Origin: Phenylobacterium sp. J426
Lineage (GTDB): Bacteria; Pseudomonadota; Alphaproteobacteria; Caulobacterales; Caulobacteraceae
Assembly: GCF_024699945.1 (NCBI RefSeq)
Contig: NZ_JAJOMY010000002.1
Coordinates: 62,001 to 126,000 of the forward strand
Length of the DNA stretch: 64,000 nucleotides
Direction: 5' to 3'
Of this stretch, positions 18,368 to 28,257 are shown one piece after another; positions within the stretch are counted from its first letter, which is position 1; each line of letters opens with the position of its first letter. The notes below the pieces were generated by a model, which was not told the origin of the DNA, searched no databases, and was given only the letters and a program-made list of their open reading frames with translations. A program made the position numbers and the translations under genes.

Positions 18368-21300
18368 AACCGGTTGGGGCCATGACTTTGGCGGCGAGCC
18401 TCCTGGCGACAACCTCGGCCTTCGCCCAGGTGACGCCGCGGCTGCCGACGGACGGCCAGGTCACGCAGCCGATAACGCCTCAAGGCGCGGCGCCTCCGGT
18501 TAAGAGCGCTGCTCCAAAGGCGGCGGCGTCTGGCACCGATGCGCTCCTGCGACAAGCCGCGACGCAGCGGCAAAGAGGCCGCAAGGACCTGGCCGCGCAG
18601 GCGCTGCAGCGGGCGCTGCGGGACAGCCCGAACAACCCCGTAGTCCTCCAACGCCTGGCCGAATACGCGCTGGAGGACGGTGACGCCGGTCAGGCCGAGA
18701 CATGGCTTCAGCGATTGCGCCAGGTCGCCGGCGCCAGCGATACCCGGGTGGCGCAACTTGAGCGGCGGCTGAAGGCGGCGACAGCGCCCGCGCCTGTCCT
18801 CGGCGCAGCCCCGCAGGCGGCGCCGGCGACGGCCCCGTCGGCACGGCCGCCGCAATCTGCCCAGGTCGCGGCTACGCCGCCAGACCCCAGCGGCGAAGCC
18901 CGCGCCGCGGGGTTCCGGGCGCTGGACGCCGGCGATCTTGCCAGCGCCGAGCGCCAGTTCAACCTTGCGCTGAGGCAGCGGGCGTCGGACCTCGAAGCCG
19001 CGGGAGGGCTGGGGGTCGTGCGGCTGCGGCAGGAGCGGTTCGCAGAAGCGCGAGACCTGCTTGCCCGCGCCGCTCGCGGCGGCGGGGGGCGCCGAGCGCT
19101 GGGGAACGGCGCTTCGAGCGGCGGAGTTCTTCGCGCGTCTCAACGAGGTCCGCGCCGCCTATGCTGCGGGCCGCTACGATGAGGCGGTGCGTTTGGGCGA
19201 GCCGCTGGCGAACGGAGAGCACCCGAGCCGGGTCGAGGCCCAGATCCTCTTGGCCCAGTCGCTCGCCGCGCTGGGACGGCCCTCCGAGGCCGAGCCCGTC
19301 TACCGGCAGGCCTTGCTGGTGGCCCCGGGCCGGACCGAAGTGGTCACGGGTCTCGCCCAAGCGCTGGCCGCGTCCGGACGCTATGACGAGGCCAACCGGA
19401 CACTGCGCGATCTTCCGGACAACCGTGCGGCGGGCGTCCGTGCAGACATTGAGCGACGGCGGGCGCTGGACCTGCAGCGGCGTGGCGACACCTTCGGAGC
19501 TGGCGCGGCGTTGGCTTCGGCGCTTCGCGCCAACCCCAGCGACCCCTGGACCCGACTTGAGTATGCCCGCTTCCTCTTGGAGCGCGGTCAGACCGCCCAG
19601 GCCGCCCAGGTCGCCACGCCGCTGTACAACGCAAGCGATTCCGACAGCCTGCAGGCTGCGGCCTTGCTCTCGGAGGCGCGCGGCAACCCGGACGAGGCCG
19701 CCACGCTGTTGCAGCGGATCCCGGACGCCAATCGGACTCCGGAGGTGCGCGAACTCGCCGGCCGGGTGGAGGCCCGCCGCATCATCCAACAAGCCCGGCT
19801 CGCCGGCCAGCAGGGGCAAGCGCCGCAAGGCGTCGCCTATCTGCGGGATTTCCTCAGTCGCAACGACCCGCCATTCGCGGTGCGCAGTCAGATCGCCGAG
19901 ACCCTGCTCGATCTTGGTGATGTCTACCAAGCCGGCGCGCTCGCCCTGGAAGCCGCCGGGCAGCCGCCGGTCCGGTTTCGGCCGACAGAAGCCTCAGGTT
20001 TCCTGGCCGTCCTGGCCCAGACCGGACAGGACGGTCCGGCGCTGGGCCTGCTGCAGGCGGCGGCTCAGCAGACCGCCTCGCCTGCTGATCAGGCGGACTA
20101 TCGGACCCTTGCTGCGCTTTACACGGCGCGCAGAGCGGACCGGCTGCGGCTGTCGGGGGACTACGCTGCAGCCTTCGACGCCCTCTCGCAGGGCTTCGCG
20201 CTTGCGCCGCGCGACGTTGGCCTCCTGGGCGCCCTCGCACGCCTCTACCAGAGCGGCGGATTGCCGGAGCAGGCGGCCCAGGCCTACGACGCCCTGCTCG
20301 TGCTCTCGCCCAACGACCCCGATGTCATTCGAGGCGCGGCGCAGGCGGCGCAGGCGGCGGGCGACCATGGCCGCGCCGAACGACTGCTGCGGCGAGCTGC
20401 GACCCTGCGCCCGAACGACGCTGAGCTCTATTACCAGATCGGCTTGCTCGAGCAGGCGCGCGGGCGCGACCGTTCGGCGCTTAGGGCGTTCGAGAGGGCC
20501 GAGACCCTCCTGCGTGGCGGCCGCGCTCCCGGGCTGGGCGGCGGCGCGCTGACCGCCCCTGGCGCCGGCGTGCTCGGACCCAATCCCTTTGCGCCAAGGG
20601 CTCCGGTCGCCGCGTCATTTCCTGTCGCAAACCTTGCCGCGCCGGACGTCAGCGGGCCAGCCCTGGCCTGGTCGGCGACCGGGCAGGGCACGCCGGCCGT
20701 TCAGGGTGCGCCTTATCAAGCGCCGCCGTCCTACGGGGCGCCACAGGCCTATGGGTCTGGTGCGCCCTATCCCCAGGCTCCTTACGTCTTAGCCCCACAG
20801 GCGCAGTACGCTCAGCCGCAGTATCCGCAACCGCAATACCTGCCTGGGCCGCAGCCTCAATACCTGCCGGGCCTGCAGTCCCAAGGCGCCCCGGCCTACG
20901 GTTCGTCCACGATCCCGGCCAACAGCGCGCCGTACGGCGCGTCGCCCCCAAGCTTCGCCCTGCCGCAGGCGCAGCCGAGCTACGCTGGGGCCGCGCCGTC
21001 TTCATACGGCGCGGCGCCGATCCCAGGTCTCGCGGCCTCGGCCCCGCCCGCGGCGGCGGCCAGTCTGCCGCTGCCGACCCGGATCGCACGTGAGATCGCC
21101 GCGCTGCGGACAGAGACGGCGCCTCAGGTGGAGGGCTCCACGACATTCCGAGCCCGAACGGGCGAGCAAGGCACCAGCGAGCTGTTCGAAGCGGGCATGC
21201 GCGCCGCCGCGTCGGTGTCGCCGTTCGGCATAGGACGTCTTGGGGTCGCGGTCAGTCCTATCATCGTCGGCGCCGGCGCGCCCGACGAGGCTACGGCCGC

Positions 21301-22222
21301 GCGGATCGGCACCACGCCGCTGGTGGTGGCTGAGACGATTTCCCAGGGCCGGATACCGACGCTGCCGCTGGAGGAAAGCCGTCACGAGGCGGGGGCCGCG
21401 TTCAGCCTGTTCTACGAGAGCGATCCCCTGTCCATCGACCTCGGCACCACTCCGATCGGGTTTGGTGATACGCGGCTGAGCGCGGGCGTGACCGGCCGGC
21501 TCAACATTGGGGAGGCGCAGATCCGCGCGACCGCGGAGCAGCGACCGGTCACCGACAGTCTGCTCTCCTATGCTGGCGAAACGGATCGGCAGACGGGGGT
21601 TTCGTGGGGCGGCGTCATGCGCCAGAGCGGGTCGCTAGGAGGATCCCTAAGTTTCAGCTCCGGTGGCGCCTATTTCGACGCCATCTACAAGCGGCTGCGC
21701 GGTGAGGCGGTGGCGGACAACACCGGCTACGAGTTGAACGGCGGCGTTTACTATCGGCCCATCGATGAAGATGGCGATCGCCTGCAGATCGGCGTTAACG
21801 TCAACATGCAGGCCTACGACAAAAATCTACGCTTCTTTAGCTTCGGTCATGGTGGTTATTTCAGCCCACAGCAGTTCGTGGCCATGTCTCTACCGATCAG
21901 TTATGCTCAGGAACGCGAGACTTGGCGCTGGAGCGCCGGACTCACGGTCGGCCTGCAGTCGTACAGCGAAGACAGCGCGCCGATATTCCCCACGAGCTCA
22001 GCGGCCCAGGCGGCGCTGGCGAGCTATGGCTCCATCGACGCCAGCATCGCCAGCCGCTACGCGGGCAACGACAAGACGGGAGTGGGCATCGCAGGCTTGC
22101 TGAACGGCGAGTACAACCTCCTGCCCACCACTCGGGCCGGCGGCGAACTCAGCGCCGACACCTTCGGGCGTTACAAGGAATTCCGGGTCCGCCTCTATCT
22201 GAAGCAGATCTTTGCGAACTAA
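18364..22222 (+). CDS. bcsC: BcsC, TPR-rich outer-membrane cellulose exporter (apparent frameshift)
   Basis: The gene starts at ATG 18364, overlapping the bcsAB stop. A signal peptide (about 1-22, ending SAFAQ) is followed by many TPR helices, a Pro/Gln/Tyr-rich linker (about 20690-20990 in DNA) and a C-terminal BCSC beta-barrel ending in KQIFAN. The N-terminal frame runs to 19182 and the main frame begins before 19061. They join within the run of six G near 19084-19089, giving about 1285 residues, normal for BcsC. The TPR part scaffolds periplasmic components and the barrel exports the glucan. Confidence 0.88.
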
Positions 22223-22233
22223 GGTTAGGGTTG

Positions 22234-22734
22234 ATGTTGAGAACTCTCGGGCAGGCGCAGCCGGCGTCCAAGATGGGTGACGCCGAACTGAGATACTACG
22301 GGGCCCGTCAGTTCAGCGCGCAATGGCGCGCGACGCTCATGGCCTTGGCCGGCGAGCTGTTCGACAATTTCTCCGAGGAGGAAGCGCTGGGCTTTTTCCG
22401 CCAGATCGGGATCCGGTTGAGCCGCGACCTGCAGCTGCCCGTCGTCGAGACGCTTGAGGCGCTGGAAGCGGCGATCAACACCCGATTGGCGGAGATGGAC
22501 TGGGGCGTCATGCGCCTCACGGTCGAAGACGCCGCCATTGCGATCCATCACAACTGCTATCCAGGGCAATTCCTGGATCTCTCGGAGGCCGATGCGTGGC
22601 GCAAGGCTTTCAGCGCGATCCTGGAGGGGCTGTACACCGTCTGGCTGCAGACCCAAGGAGGGCGCGCCGAGATGGCGGCTCGACGCCGCGACGGGTCTGA
22701 TCTTGAGGGCTTCGAGTTCGCCTATGGCCTTTAG
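22234..22734 (+). CDS. bcsD: BcsD, cellulose synthase subunit D
   Basis: From ATG 22234 the 166-residue product reads QFSAQWRATLMALAGELFDN, then FFRQIGIRLSRDL and a final EGFEFAYGL-type tail, as in BcsD. BcsD forms periplasmic octamers that help bundle glucan chains into crystalline ribbons. The gene sits 11 bases after the bcsC stop and its last 11 bases overlap bcsZ. Its presence suggests ordered, Komagataeibacter-type cellulose. Confidence 0.82.
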   Translation: MLRTLGQAQPASKMGDAELRYYGARQFSAQWRATLMALAGELFDNFSEEEALGFFRQIGIRLSRDLQLPVVETLEALEAAINTRLAEMDWGVMRLTVEDAAIAIHHNCYPGQFLDLSEADAWRKAFSAILEGLYTVWLQTQGGRAEMAARRRDGSDLEGFEFAYGL

Positions 22735-23781
22735 CAGGCTCGTCCTTGCACTAGTCACGGCCTTTAGTGTCCAGTTCGGCGCCACCGCCTGCGCCGCCCA
22801 GCCGACGGCCTATGCCGACTTCAAGGCGCGTTTCGTGCAGGCCGACGGCCGCGTGATCGATACCGGCAACGGCGGCATCAGCCATTCCGAGGGCCAGGGC
22901 TTCACCATGCTGCTCGCAGTGGCGCACGGCGATCGCGTGACCTTCGATCGCGTGTGGAGCTGGACCGATCGGAACCTTGCCCGCAGCGACACGCGACTTT
23001 TTCCTGGCGCTACGATCCGCGGTCGGCCACCCCGGTCAACGACCCGAACAACGCCACGGACGGCGACATCATGATCGCCTGGGCCCTGCAACGCGCCGGC
23101 GCCAAGTGGGCGTCGCCTGGCTACAGCGCCGCTGGGGCGGAGATTCGACGCGCCATCTTGAACAAGCTCGTGGTGCGCCAAGGCGCCAGACTGGTGATCT
23201 CGCCGGGCCTGCAAGGCTTTGTGCATACGGACTCGGTCACCTTCAATCCATCCTACCTGGTGTTCCCTGCCTTTGACGCCTTCGCGGCGAGCGAGCCTCG
23301 GTCAGCATGGCCGCAAGTCCGGGACGAGAGCCTCAAACTTGTCCGCGATGCACGCTTCGGCGCCTTCAACTTGCCGCCGGACTGGGTGCGCGTCGATAAC
23401 GCCGGCGTGCTCTGGACCGAGCCCACCAAGCCGCCGCGCTTTGGGTTCGATGCGATCCGCACGCCGCTTTATCTGTGCTGGTCCGGCCGATGCAACGATC
23501 GGGCGTTGGATGGAGTAAAGCGTTGGTGGCGTCAGACCCGCGTGGGTGGTCAGCGCGCCCCAGCCTGGATCGACGTGCGGACCGGCGGCGTCGCCAACTA
23601 TCCCGCCTCTGCTGGCGCTGACGCCGTCGCAGCCTTGACGCTGACCGGGCGTATGCCGCCGCCTGTCCGAGCCGAGGACTACTACTCGGCAGCATTGCTG
23701 GCGCTAGCTGAGGTTGCTGCGCGCGAAGGCCCCGCGGCAAGACCCCCGACGGAGGGGCGTGCGGCCGTGCGCCGCCGCTAG
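22724..23781 (+). CDS. bcsZ: BcsZ, GH8 endoglucanase (apparent frameshift)
   Basis: This is a periplasmic family 8 glycoside hydrolase. The frame from ATG 22724 has a signal peptide (ending ACAAQ) and the general-acid glutamate E56 in HSEGQGF. The remainder lies in another frame and continues SWRYDPRS, then VNDPNNATDGDIMIAWAL, which carries the catalytic aspartate of GH8. The frames meet at the run of five T near 22999-23004. BcsZ trims glucan during cellulose synthesis and is standard in bcs operons. Confidence 0.85.
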
Positions 23782-24149
23782 CCGCAAGCGGCCGCCCAAG
23801 CCGCTTCGAACGCGGGATCCTGATCCTGATCGGTGGCGACGCGCCCGTCAGTGACGACGAAGCGGGTCGGTGCGCCGGCTTCCACCGAGAACAGGCCGCA
23901 GACGCTGACCCGACCTTCCTGCCGACCGACCCGGGCCTGCTGGAAGCTGATGTTGTCCCACTGCTGAAGATGACGCTTGACCGCCCATTCCGCTGCGGCG
24001 AGCTCCATATTGCGAAACTTCGGCATCGCCAGTGGCGCGTCGATCTCGGCCGTTCGGGCGCTGGGATGATAGAGCGCCGCCGCCACGCCGGCTCCGGCGA
24101 GGAGGACGAGGTAGCCAAATGTCGAACGTTTTATCCGGCGCGGTGGCAT
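23778..24149 (-). CDS. Hypothetical single-pass membrane or exported protein
   Basis: The 123-residue product starts with basic residues and a hydrophobic helix (about 10-30: FGYLVLLAGAGVAAALY). A soluble domain with two conserved-looking strands (RVSVCGLFSVEAGAPTRFVV) follows. It ends convergently with bcsZ with a 4-base overlap. No family is recognised; it is not clearly part of the cellulose machinery. Confidence 0.6.
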   Translation of the reverse strand: MPPRRIKRSTFGYLVLLAGAGVAAALYHPSARTAEIDAPLAMPKFRNMELAAAEWAVKRHLQQWDNISFQQARVGRQEGRVSVCGLFSVEAGAPTRFVVTDGRVATDQDQDPAFEAAWAAACG

Positions 24150-24228
24150 GCCACTCCCGCTCTTCGTTTCTTGCAGCGGCTGGATGGTTAAGCCTGCATT
24201 AATCCGTTGTCGAGCAAATCATGAGTGA

Positions 24229-24519
24229 CTAGACCGCGTTCATCCTGAAGAACAACCATCCAGCATGCTCGCGCAATTGCTCGCGCGACAAGTGCAAGCA
24301 CAAAAGTTGAGCGGTGAAAGAACCATCGCTCGAGGGTTGTAATTTGATGCTGTAGAAGTGGATGTCGCGTCCGGCGACATCAAACGCTGGAAGATCTGGC
24401 CGTGCCGAGGCATTGTCGGTCGACGCGGCTTGCGGGTGCCGACGAACCTGAAGGACGCCCGCTCCGCCGGGACCAGGATCGGGACGGCTGTTCCGTAGAG
24501 CGGACGGGCCTGGCGACAA
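24229..24519 (-). CDS. Possible truncated hypothetical protein
   Basis: The C-terminal part (IHFYSIKLQPSSDGSFTAQ, then LCLHLSREQLREHAGWLFFR) looks like genuine protein. The N-terminal third is Pro/Gly/Arg-rich and may be an out-of-frame extension. It lies in a 2-kb stretch with little coding content. It could be the tail of a decayed or frameshifted gene. Confidence 0.3.
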   Translation of the reverse strand: MSPGPSALRNSRPDPGPGGAGVLQVRRHPQAASTDNASARPDLPAFDVAGRDIHFYSIKLQPSSDGSFTAQLLCLHLSREQLREHAGWLFFRMNAV

Positions 24520-24977
24520 ACGCCGAATGCGTCCGAGGGCCAGTAGGATCGTAGTAGCGACGCAGGGCCTTAAGCGAGTCGAGGCAGGGGCCTGCTCTGG
24601 CGAGGACGCGGCTCACTCGCCGCGCCGCGGCGACGGCTTGCCCGCCCCAGTCGGCGCGAAGTCCGGCTCAAGGGGCTAGAAGCCGGGTTTCGCTATTCCG
24701 GAAGCCTTGTAGCAGCCGAGCAGGTCCACTGGTGTCAGTCGACATCCTTGCGACGACATTCTCGACGCCCCCAGTGTCCAGTGCGCGGCAGAATCTCCTT
24801 CAGGCAGTGCAGGAGCCGCCGGCTTCACACGCCCGGCGGCTGTCAAGCGACAGGGGCAACGGAGATCTGACGACAGCCAGAAGAGGTCATGAGCTGAGCG
24901 CAATCTGGCCGAGGCGCCCCGCAGCAGGAGCGCGATAGGATCCGATAGGCTGATCGGAATCCGAGGCGTCCCGTCGA
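24520..24977. other. Region with no recognisable gene
   Basis: Open frames here on both strands are short and have Arg/Pro/Ser-rich compositions typical of non-coding GC-rich DNA. No RNA gene, repeat or mobile-element signature was seen. It may be decayed sequence. Confidence 0.4.
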
Positions 24978-25196
24978 TCATCGGTAAGCACGCTTGGCTT
25001 CGCCGTTGTCTGCCGCATTGAGCCGATGAGCGTAGTCGTGGGCCTGGCGCCACTCACTGAAGAAGGGCGTCACAAGTACGCCCTCGTCCATGATGCCGAA
25101 GTCGATGCGCAACCCGAGCGGCGCGTCACAAACGATGCGCCAGCCGAACTCGAAGGGATCCGGACGCCAGGCGCTCTGCATGCCGGACAATAACAT
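24978..25196 (-). CDS. Small hypothetical protein, paralogue of the 48.1-kb gene
   Basis: The 72-residue product contains FEFGWRIVCDAPLG and then GVLVTPFFSEWRQAHDYAHR. The small gene at 48120-48305 has the same plan (CEFGWHVVRQVAHG, then GLVQTPFFETRHEAEHFADQ). The two therefore belong to one family of small soluble proteins, whose function I do not know. The start may be at an internal ATG six codons downstream (25181). Confidence 0.5.
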   Translation of the reverse strand: MLLSGMQSAWRPDPFEFGWRIVCDAPLGLRIDFGIMDEGVLVTPFFSEWRQAHDYAHRLNAADNGEAKRAYR

Positions 25197-26163
25197 CGCC
25201 GGAGGCGCTTGGCCTGCGCGCGCGTTGTCACATGGCGCCGCTTGATCCGGATGGACGGCGGTCCCCGCCAGCGGGCACGGTCGTGTTTCGCGCAGCCCGT
25301 CGCAGCGCAGGTGTCACACGGCTGGCGTCGAGAAACACATCGGCTCCGACCTGATCCGGTTAAGGTCTGGCGCCGACCGCGGCGCCGGCGCCATCGCCTG
25401 CTGGCTCCGTCCGAACTGCGGCTCCGCTCGCGGCGGCCTCGAGTGTCCTGCCCTCAGTTCGGCCGCTTCGCTGACGCGGAGGATCTAATCCCTGTGGCTC
25501 GCCTGGGGGTAGCATGCGAGAGGACCGTGAGAGGCTGCAGACCGGACGCCGTTGGGAGGCTCTGATCCTCCAGCCGCGGCGGAGGTATGTGCAGCAGCGT
25601 GCGACAGACCCTGGCGTCTCGGCAACGCTTGGAAAACGGCGCCTTGGACGTGCGAACAACGTTCCGCCAACGCATTGCTGATCTGCTGGCGCCCGGTCAT
25701 AGTGTTGATGACGCTTGTTGATCGAGCGCGCGGCCCTCGACGGGAATCGCCAGGGTCGGACAGGTTGACGGGGATCTTGCTGGCATGCCGCACCGCCTTC
25801 ATGTCGAGCCGAGAGCCGGCGCCGCCATCAAGTTGTCGGTTTCCAGCATGTCCGGTTACCGCACCGCGATCCTAATGACGTGCGAGGAGCGGCTGCGCCT
25901 TGCGCAGGCGATCGAGCACGCCTGCTTGAGGGCGATGGCGGAGGCTGTAGAGGTCGTTGCGACGACGGCTGAACCCGGTTGAAGGCCTTGTAGGCCAGCG
26001 GTCCGATCCCGTGGGCGCAGTCTTAACCCACCGCTGGACGATGATCTCGAACGCTGGGCCAAGCCGTATTCACGCTCCGCGTCGGCCCCTTGTAAATTCC
26101 CTTAATTGAGGCGCGCCAGGTGCACGGTCTACTCCCCCGCCGACTGACAGGTGGAGGCGGGTC
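25197..26163. other. Region with no recognisable gene
   Basis: Nearly 1 kb where all frames are short or compositionally unlike protein. A short frame at 25876-25983 (plus strand, CEERLRLAQAIEHACLRAMA) is weakly protein-like but too short to support. No tRNA, repeat or insertion element was seen. Confidence 0.35.
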
Positions 26164-26304
26164 ATGAACCATACCCAGGGCGCTATGGATCGTAAGGCGT
26201 TTGCACAGGCGCGACTGGCGATCCTGCTCGCTTTCCTTGGCGTGGCGGCGGCGTACGGCGCGGCCGTCGCCGTGTGGCTCGAACTGGGTCTGCCGCTCGG
26301 CTGA
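26164..26304 (+). CDS. Small single-pass membrane protein, 46 aa
   Basis: A short gene starting ATG 26164 after a GGTGGAGG ribosome-binding site. It has a hydrophilic head of about 16 residues and one hydrophobic helix (AILLAFLGVAAAYGAAVAVW). It ends three bases before the convergent GGDEF gene's stop. No family is recognised, but start site, composition and topology look real. Confidence 0.5.
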   Translation: MNHTQGAMDRKAFAQARLAILLAFLGVAAAYGAAVAVWLELGLPLG

Positions 26305-26307
26305 ACG

Positions 26308-28224
26308 TCAGGCGGCGGGATCACGAGCGTCCCTGCGTCGCCGCTTTTCTGCATACATCCGCTGATCGGCACGCGAGAGAAGCGGCTCCAGCTCGTAACA
26401 GCCATCTTCGCCGATGGTCACGCAGCCGACGCTCGCCGAAAGCGGGAAGGGCAGGTCGCCATGTGCGTTGCGGGCGGCGAGCGCGGCGAGCACCCGAGCC
26501 GAGAGGCCTGCCGGGTCATCTCCGCCTCCAGGGGTCACGACGCAGAACTCGTCTCCGCCAAGACGCGCCACCACGTCCCCGTCTCGGAAAACGGCTTCCA
26601 AGACCCGTGCAAACTCGCAGATCATCTGGTCGCCGACCTCGTGGCCCAGCTGATCGTTCACGGCCTTCAAACCATCGAGGTCGAGATAGACGAGGGCGGC
26701 GCGCGCTCCGCTGCGACGCAAGACCTTGAGTTCCTGTTCCACCAGGACCAGCAGCCCTCGGCGGTTCCACAGTTGGGTGAGTTCGTCGGTCAGCGACAGG
26801 CGGCGCACTTCGGCATTCCGAGCCTCGAGCTCCGCCGTACGATCGCGAACCCGTTGCTCGAGTTCGGCGTGTACAGCCAGGTTCTCCAAGGCGACCGCCG
26901 TAGTGTCCGCCAGGGCCTGCAGCAAGGCCAGGTCATGAGACTGGGGCTGGTGCCGGCGGGCCCAGAAATTTCCAATGGCGCCGATGGGCGCCGAGGTGCG
27001 GATCGGCACGGTCGCGAGGCTCTTTACGAAGGTGGGCCGGTAGGCGTCGTGTGGCACGCGGGGGTCAGCGTAGATGTCCTCGATCACCACAGCCTGCCGG
27101 TTGAGCATCACCCAGCCGCTAACGCAGATCTCCATCGGAAAGCGCAGCCCTTTCCAGAGCGGCTCAATCGCGTCCTCGTCGGCGTAGAAGCACTGATCTC
27201 CCTCGCGCAGCACGAAAGTCGCGCCGTCCGCGCCGGTCAGTTCGCGCGCCGCAGTGCGGACAATCTTCTGCAGACCGTCCATGTCGCGCACCAGCGAAAG
27301 CTCCTGGACGACGCGGACGAGACGTTGCATGCCACGAAGATATCGTTCGGCGTCACCCGCGCCGCGCGGCGCATCGGGGATCGGTGAGAAGGCGCGAACC
27401 GCTTCCATCGCAGGCCGTTGGGGCTGGGTCGCTGTGAGATGGCTCGTCGCGGCGGTCACGGCGTGGCCTCTGGCTTGGTGTCCGGTTCGGTATGATTGAC
27501 GGGGGGCCGGCAGAACGCCGCGCGCGGCAGCCGCGATGGCCGCCTCAACCTCACGGCGCTCTGCGCCGTCCGCGATCGTCGCGGCGAGGGCCGCTGCTGC
27601 CGCGGCTTCGCCTCCGCTGGCTAGCGCCAAAGCGAGATTGTTGCGAACCTGGGCGTCGTGAGGCGCCAGCTCCGCCGCTTGGCGCAGCTTCGTCACCGCC
27701 GTTTTCGGGTCCCCAGACTTCAGCAGCGCGAAACCGTAGTCATTGAGATGCCGAACAGATGTCGGGTCGGCTGTGACGGCCTTGTGCAGCTGGAGGACAG
27801 CTCCGCGCCAGTCGTCCTTCAGAGCTCGTATGCGCCCGAGACCCGCGAAAGCGTCTGACGATTCGGATCCATGGAGCAGCCGGCGGTAGAGCGCTTCAGC
27901 GGCCGTCAGCTCGCCCACATCCACCAAGCAATGCGCGCGCAGCAGTCGTGCGCGGGGGTCGCCCGGAAACCGTTTTTCGAACGCGTCCAGATGCGCCAAG
28001 GCGGCGCGCGATTTGCCCTGTTGGCGAAGATCCTGGATCAACTTCAGGTAAAGGGCGCGCGAGCCCGGCGACAGCGCGGCTTGGCGATCCACAGCCGCGA
28101 GCGTGTCGGCTGGCCGTGGCCGCGGTGAGCGGAGCGCGGAAAATCCCGGCGCATAGGACAGCGGCGTGCAGGCGGCGGCCAAGCCGGCGAACCCGAGACC
28201 GAGCGTAGCCCAAAGCTTGAGCAT
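26308..28224 (-). CDS. TPR lipoprotein fused to GAF-GGDEF diguanylate cyclase
   Basis: The 638-residue frame begins with a lipoprotein signal ending LAAAC (Cys19 region) and TPR repeats (about 40-220) resembling TadD-type pilus lipoproteins. After a linker comes a GAF domain (about 310-460), a short coiled coil (LEQRVRDRTAELEARNAEVR) and a GGDEF domain with intact GGDEF near residue 556. An RDGD I-site lies five residues upstream. A lipoprotein signal would place the GTP-using domain outside the cytoplasm, so either two genes have been joined or the N-terminal signal is not used. ATG within the linker (before EAVRAFSPIPD, about 27408) is a possible separate start. It is downstream of the TpsB gene on the same strand. 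Confidence 0.7.
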   Translation of the reverse strand: MLKLWATLGLGFAGLAAACTPLSYAPGFSALRSPRPRPADTLAAVDRQAALSPGSRALYLKLIQDLRQQGKSRAALAHLDAFEKRFPGDPRARLLRAHCLVDVGELTAAEALYRRLLHGSESSDAFAGLGRIRALKDDWRGAVLQLHKAVTADPTSVRHLNDYGFALLKSGDPKTAVTKLRQAAELAPHDAQVRNNLALALASGGEAAAAAALAATIADGAERREVEAAIAAAARGVLPAPRQSYRTGHQARGHAVTAATSHLTATQPQRPAMEAVRAFSPIPDAPRGAGDAERYLRGMQRLVRVVQELSLVRDMDGLQKIVRTAARELTGADGATFVLREGDQCFYADEDAIEPLWKGLRFPMEICVSGWVMLNRQAVVIEDIYADPRVPHDAYRPTFVKSLATVPIRTSAPIGAIGNFWARRHQPQSHDLALLQALADTTAVALENLAVHAELEQRVRDRTAELEARNAEVRRLSLTDELTQLWNRRGLLVLVEQELKVLRRSGARAALVYLDLDGLKAVNDQLGHEVGDQMICEFARVLEAVFRDGDVVARLGGDEFCVVTPGGGDDPAGLSARVLAALAARNAHGDLPFPLSASVGCVTIGEDGCYELEPLLSRADQRMYAEKRRRRDARDPAA

Positions 28225-28257
28225 CCTGACATCTTTTCCTTGGTAGGGTTGGCCGAG

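Noticed and set aside
24676..25053. A 125-residue minus-strand frame as a gene
   Set aside because: Its composition is Arg/Ser/Pro-rich, it overlaps the better-supported gene at 24978-25196, and it lacks a start signal.
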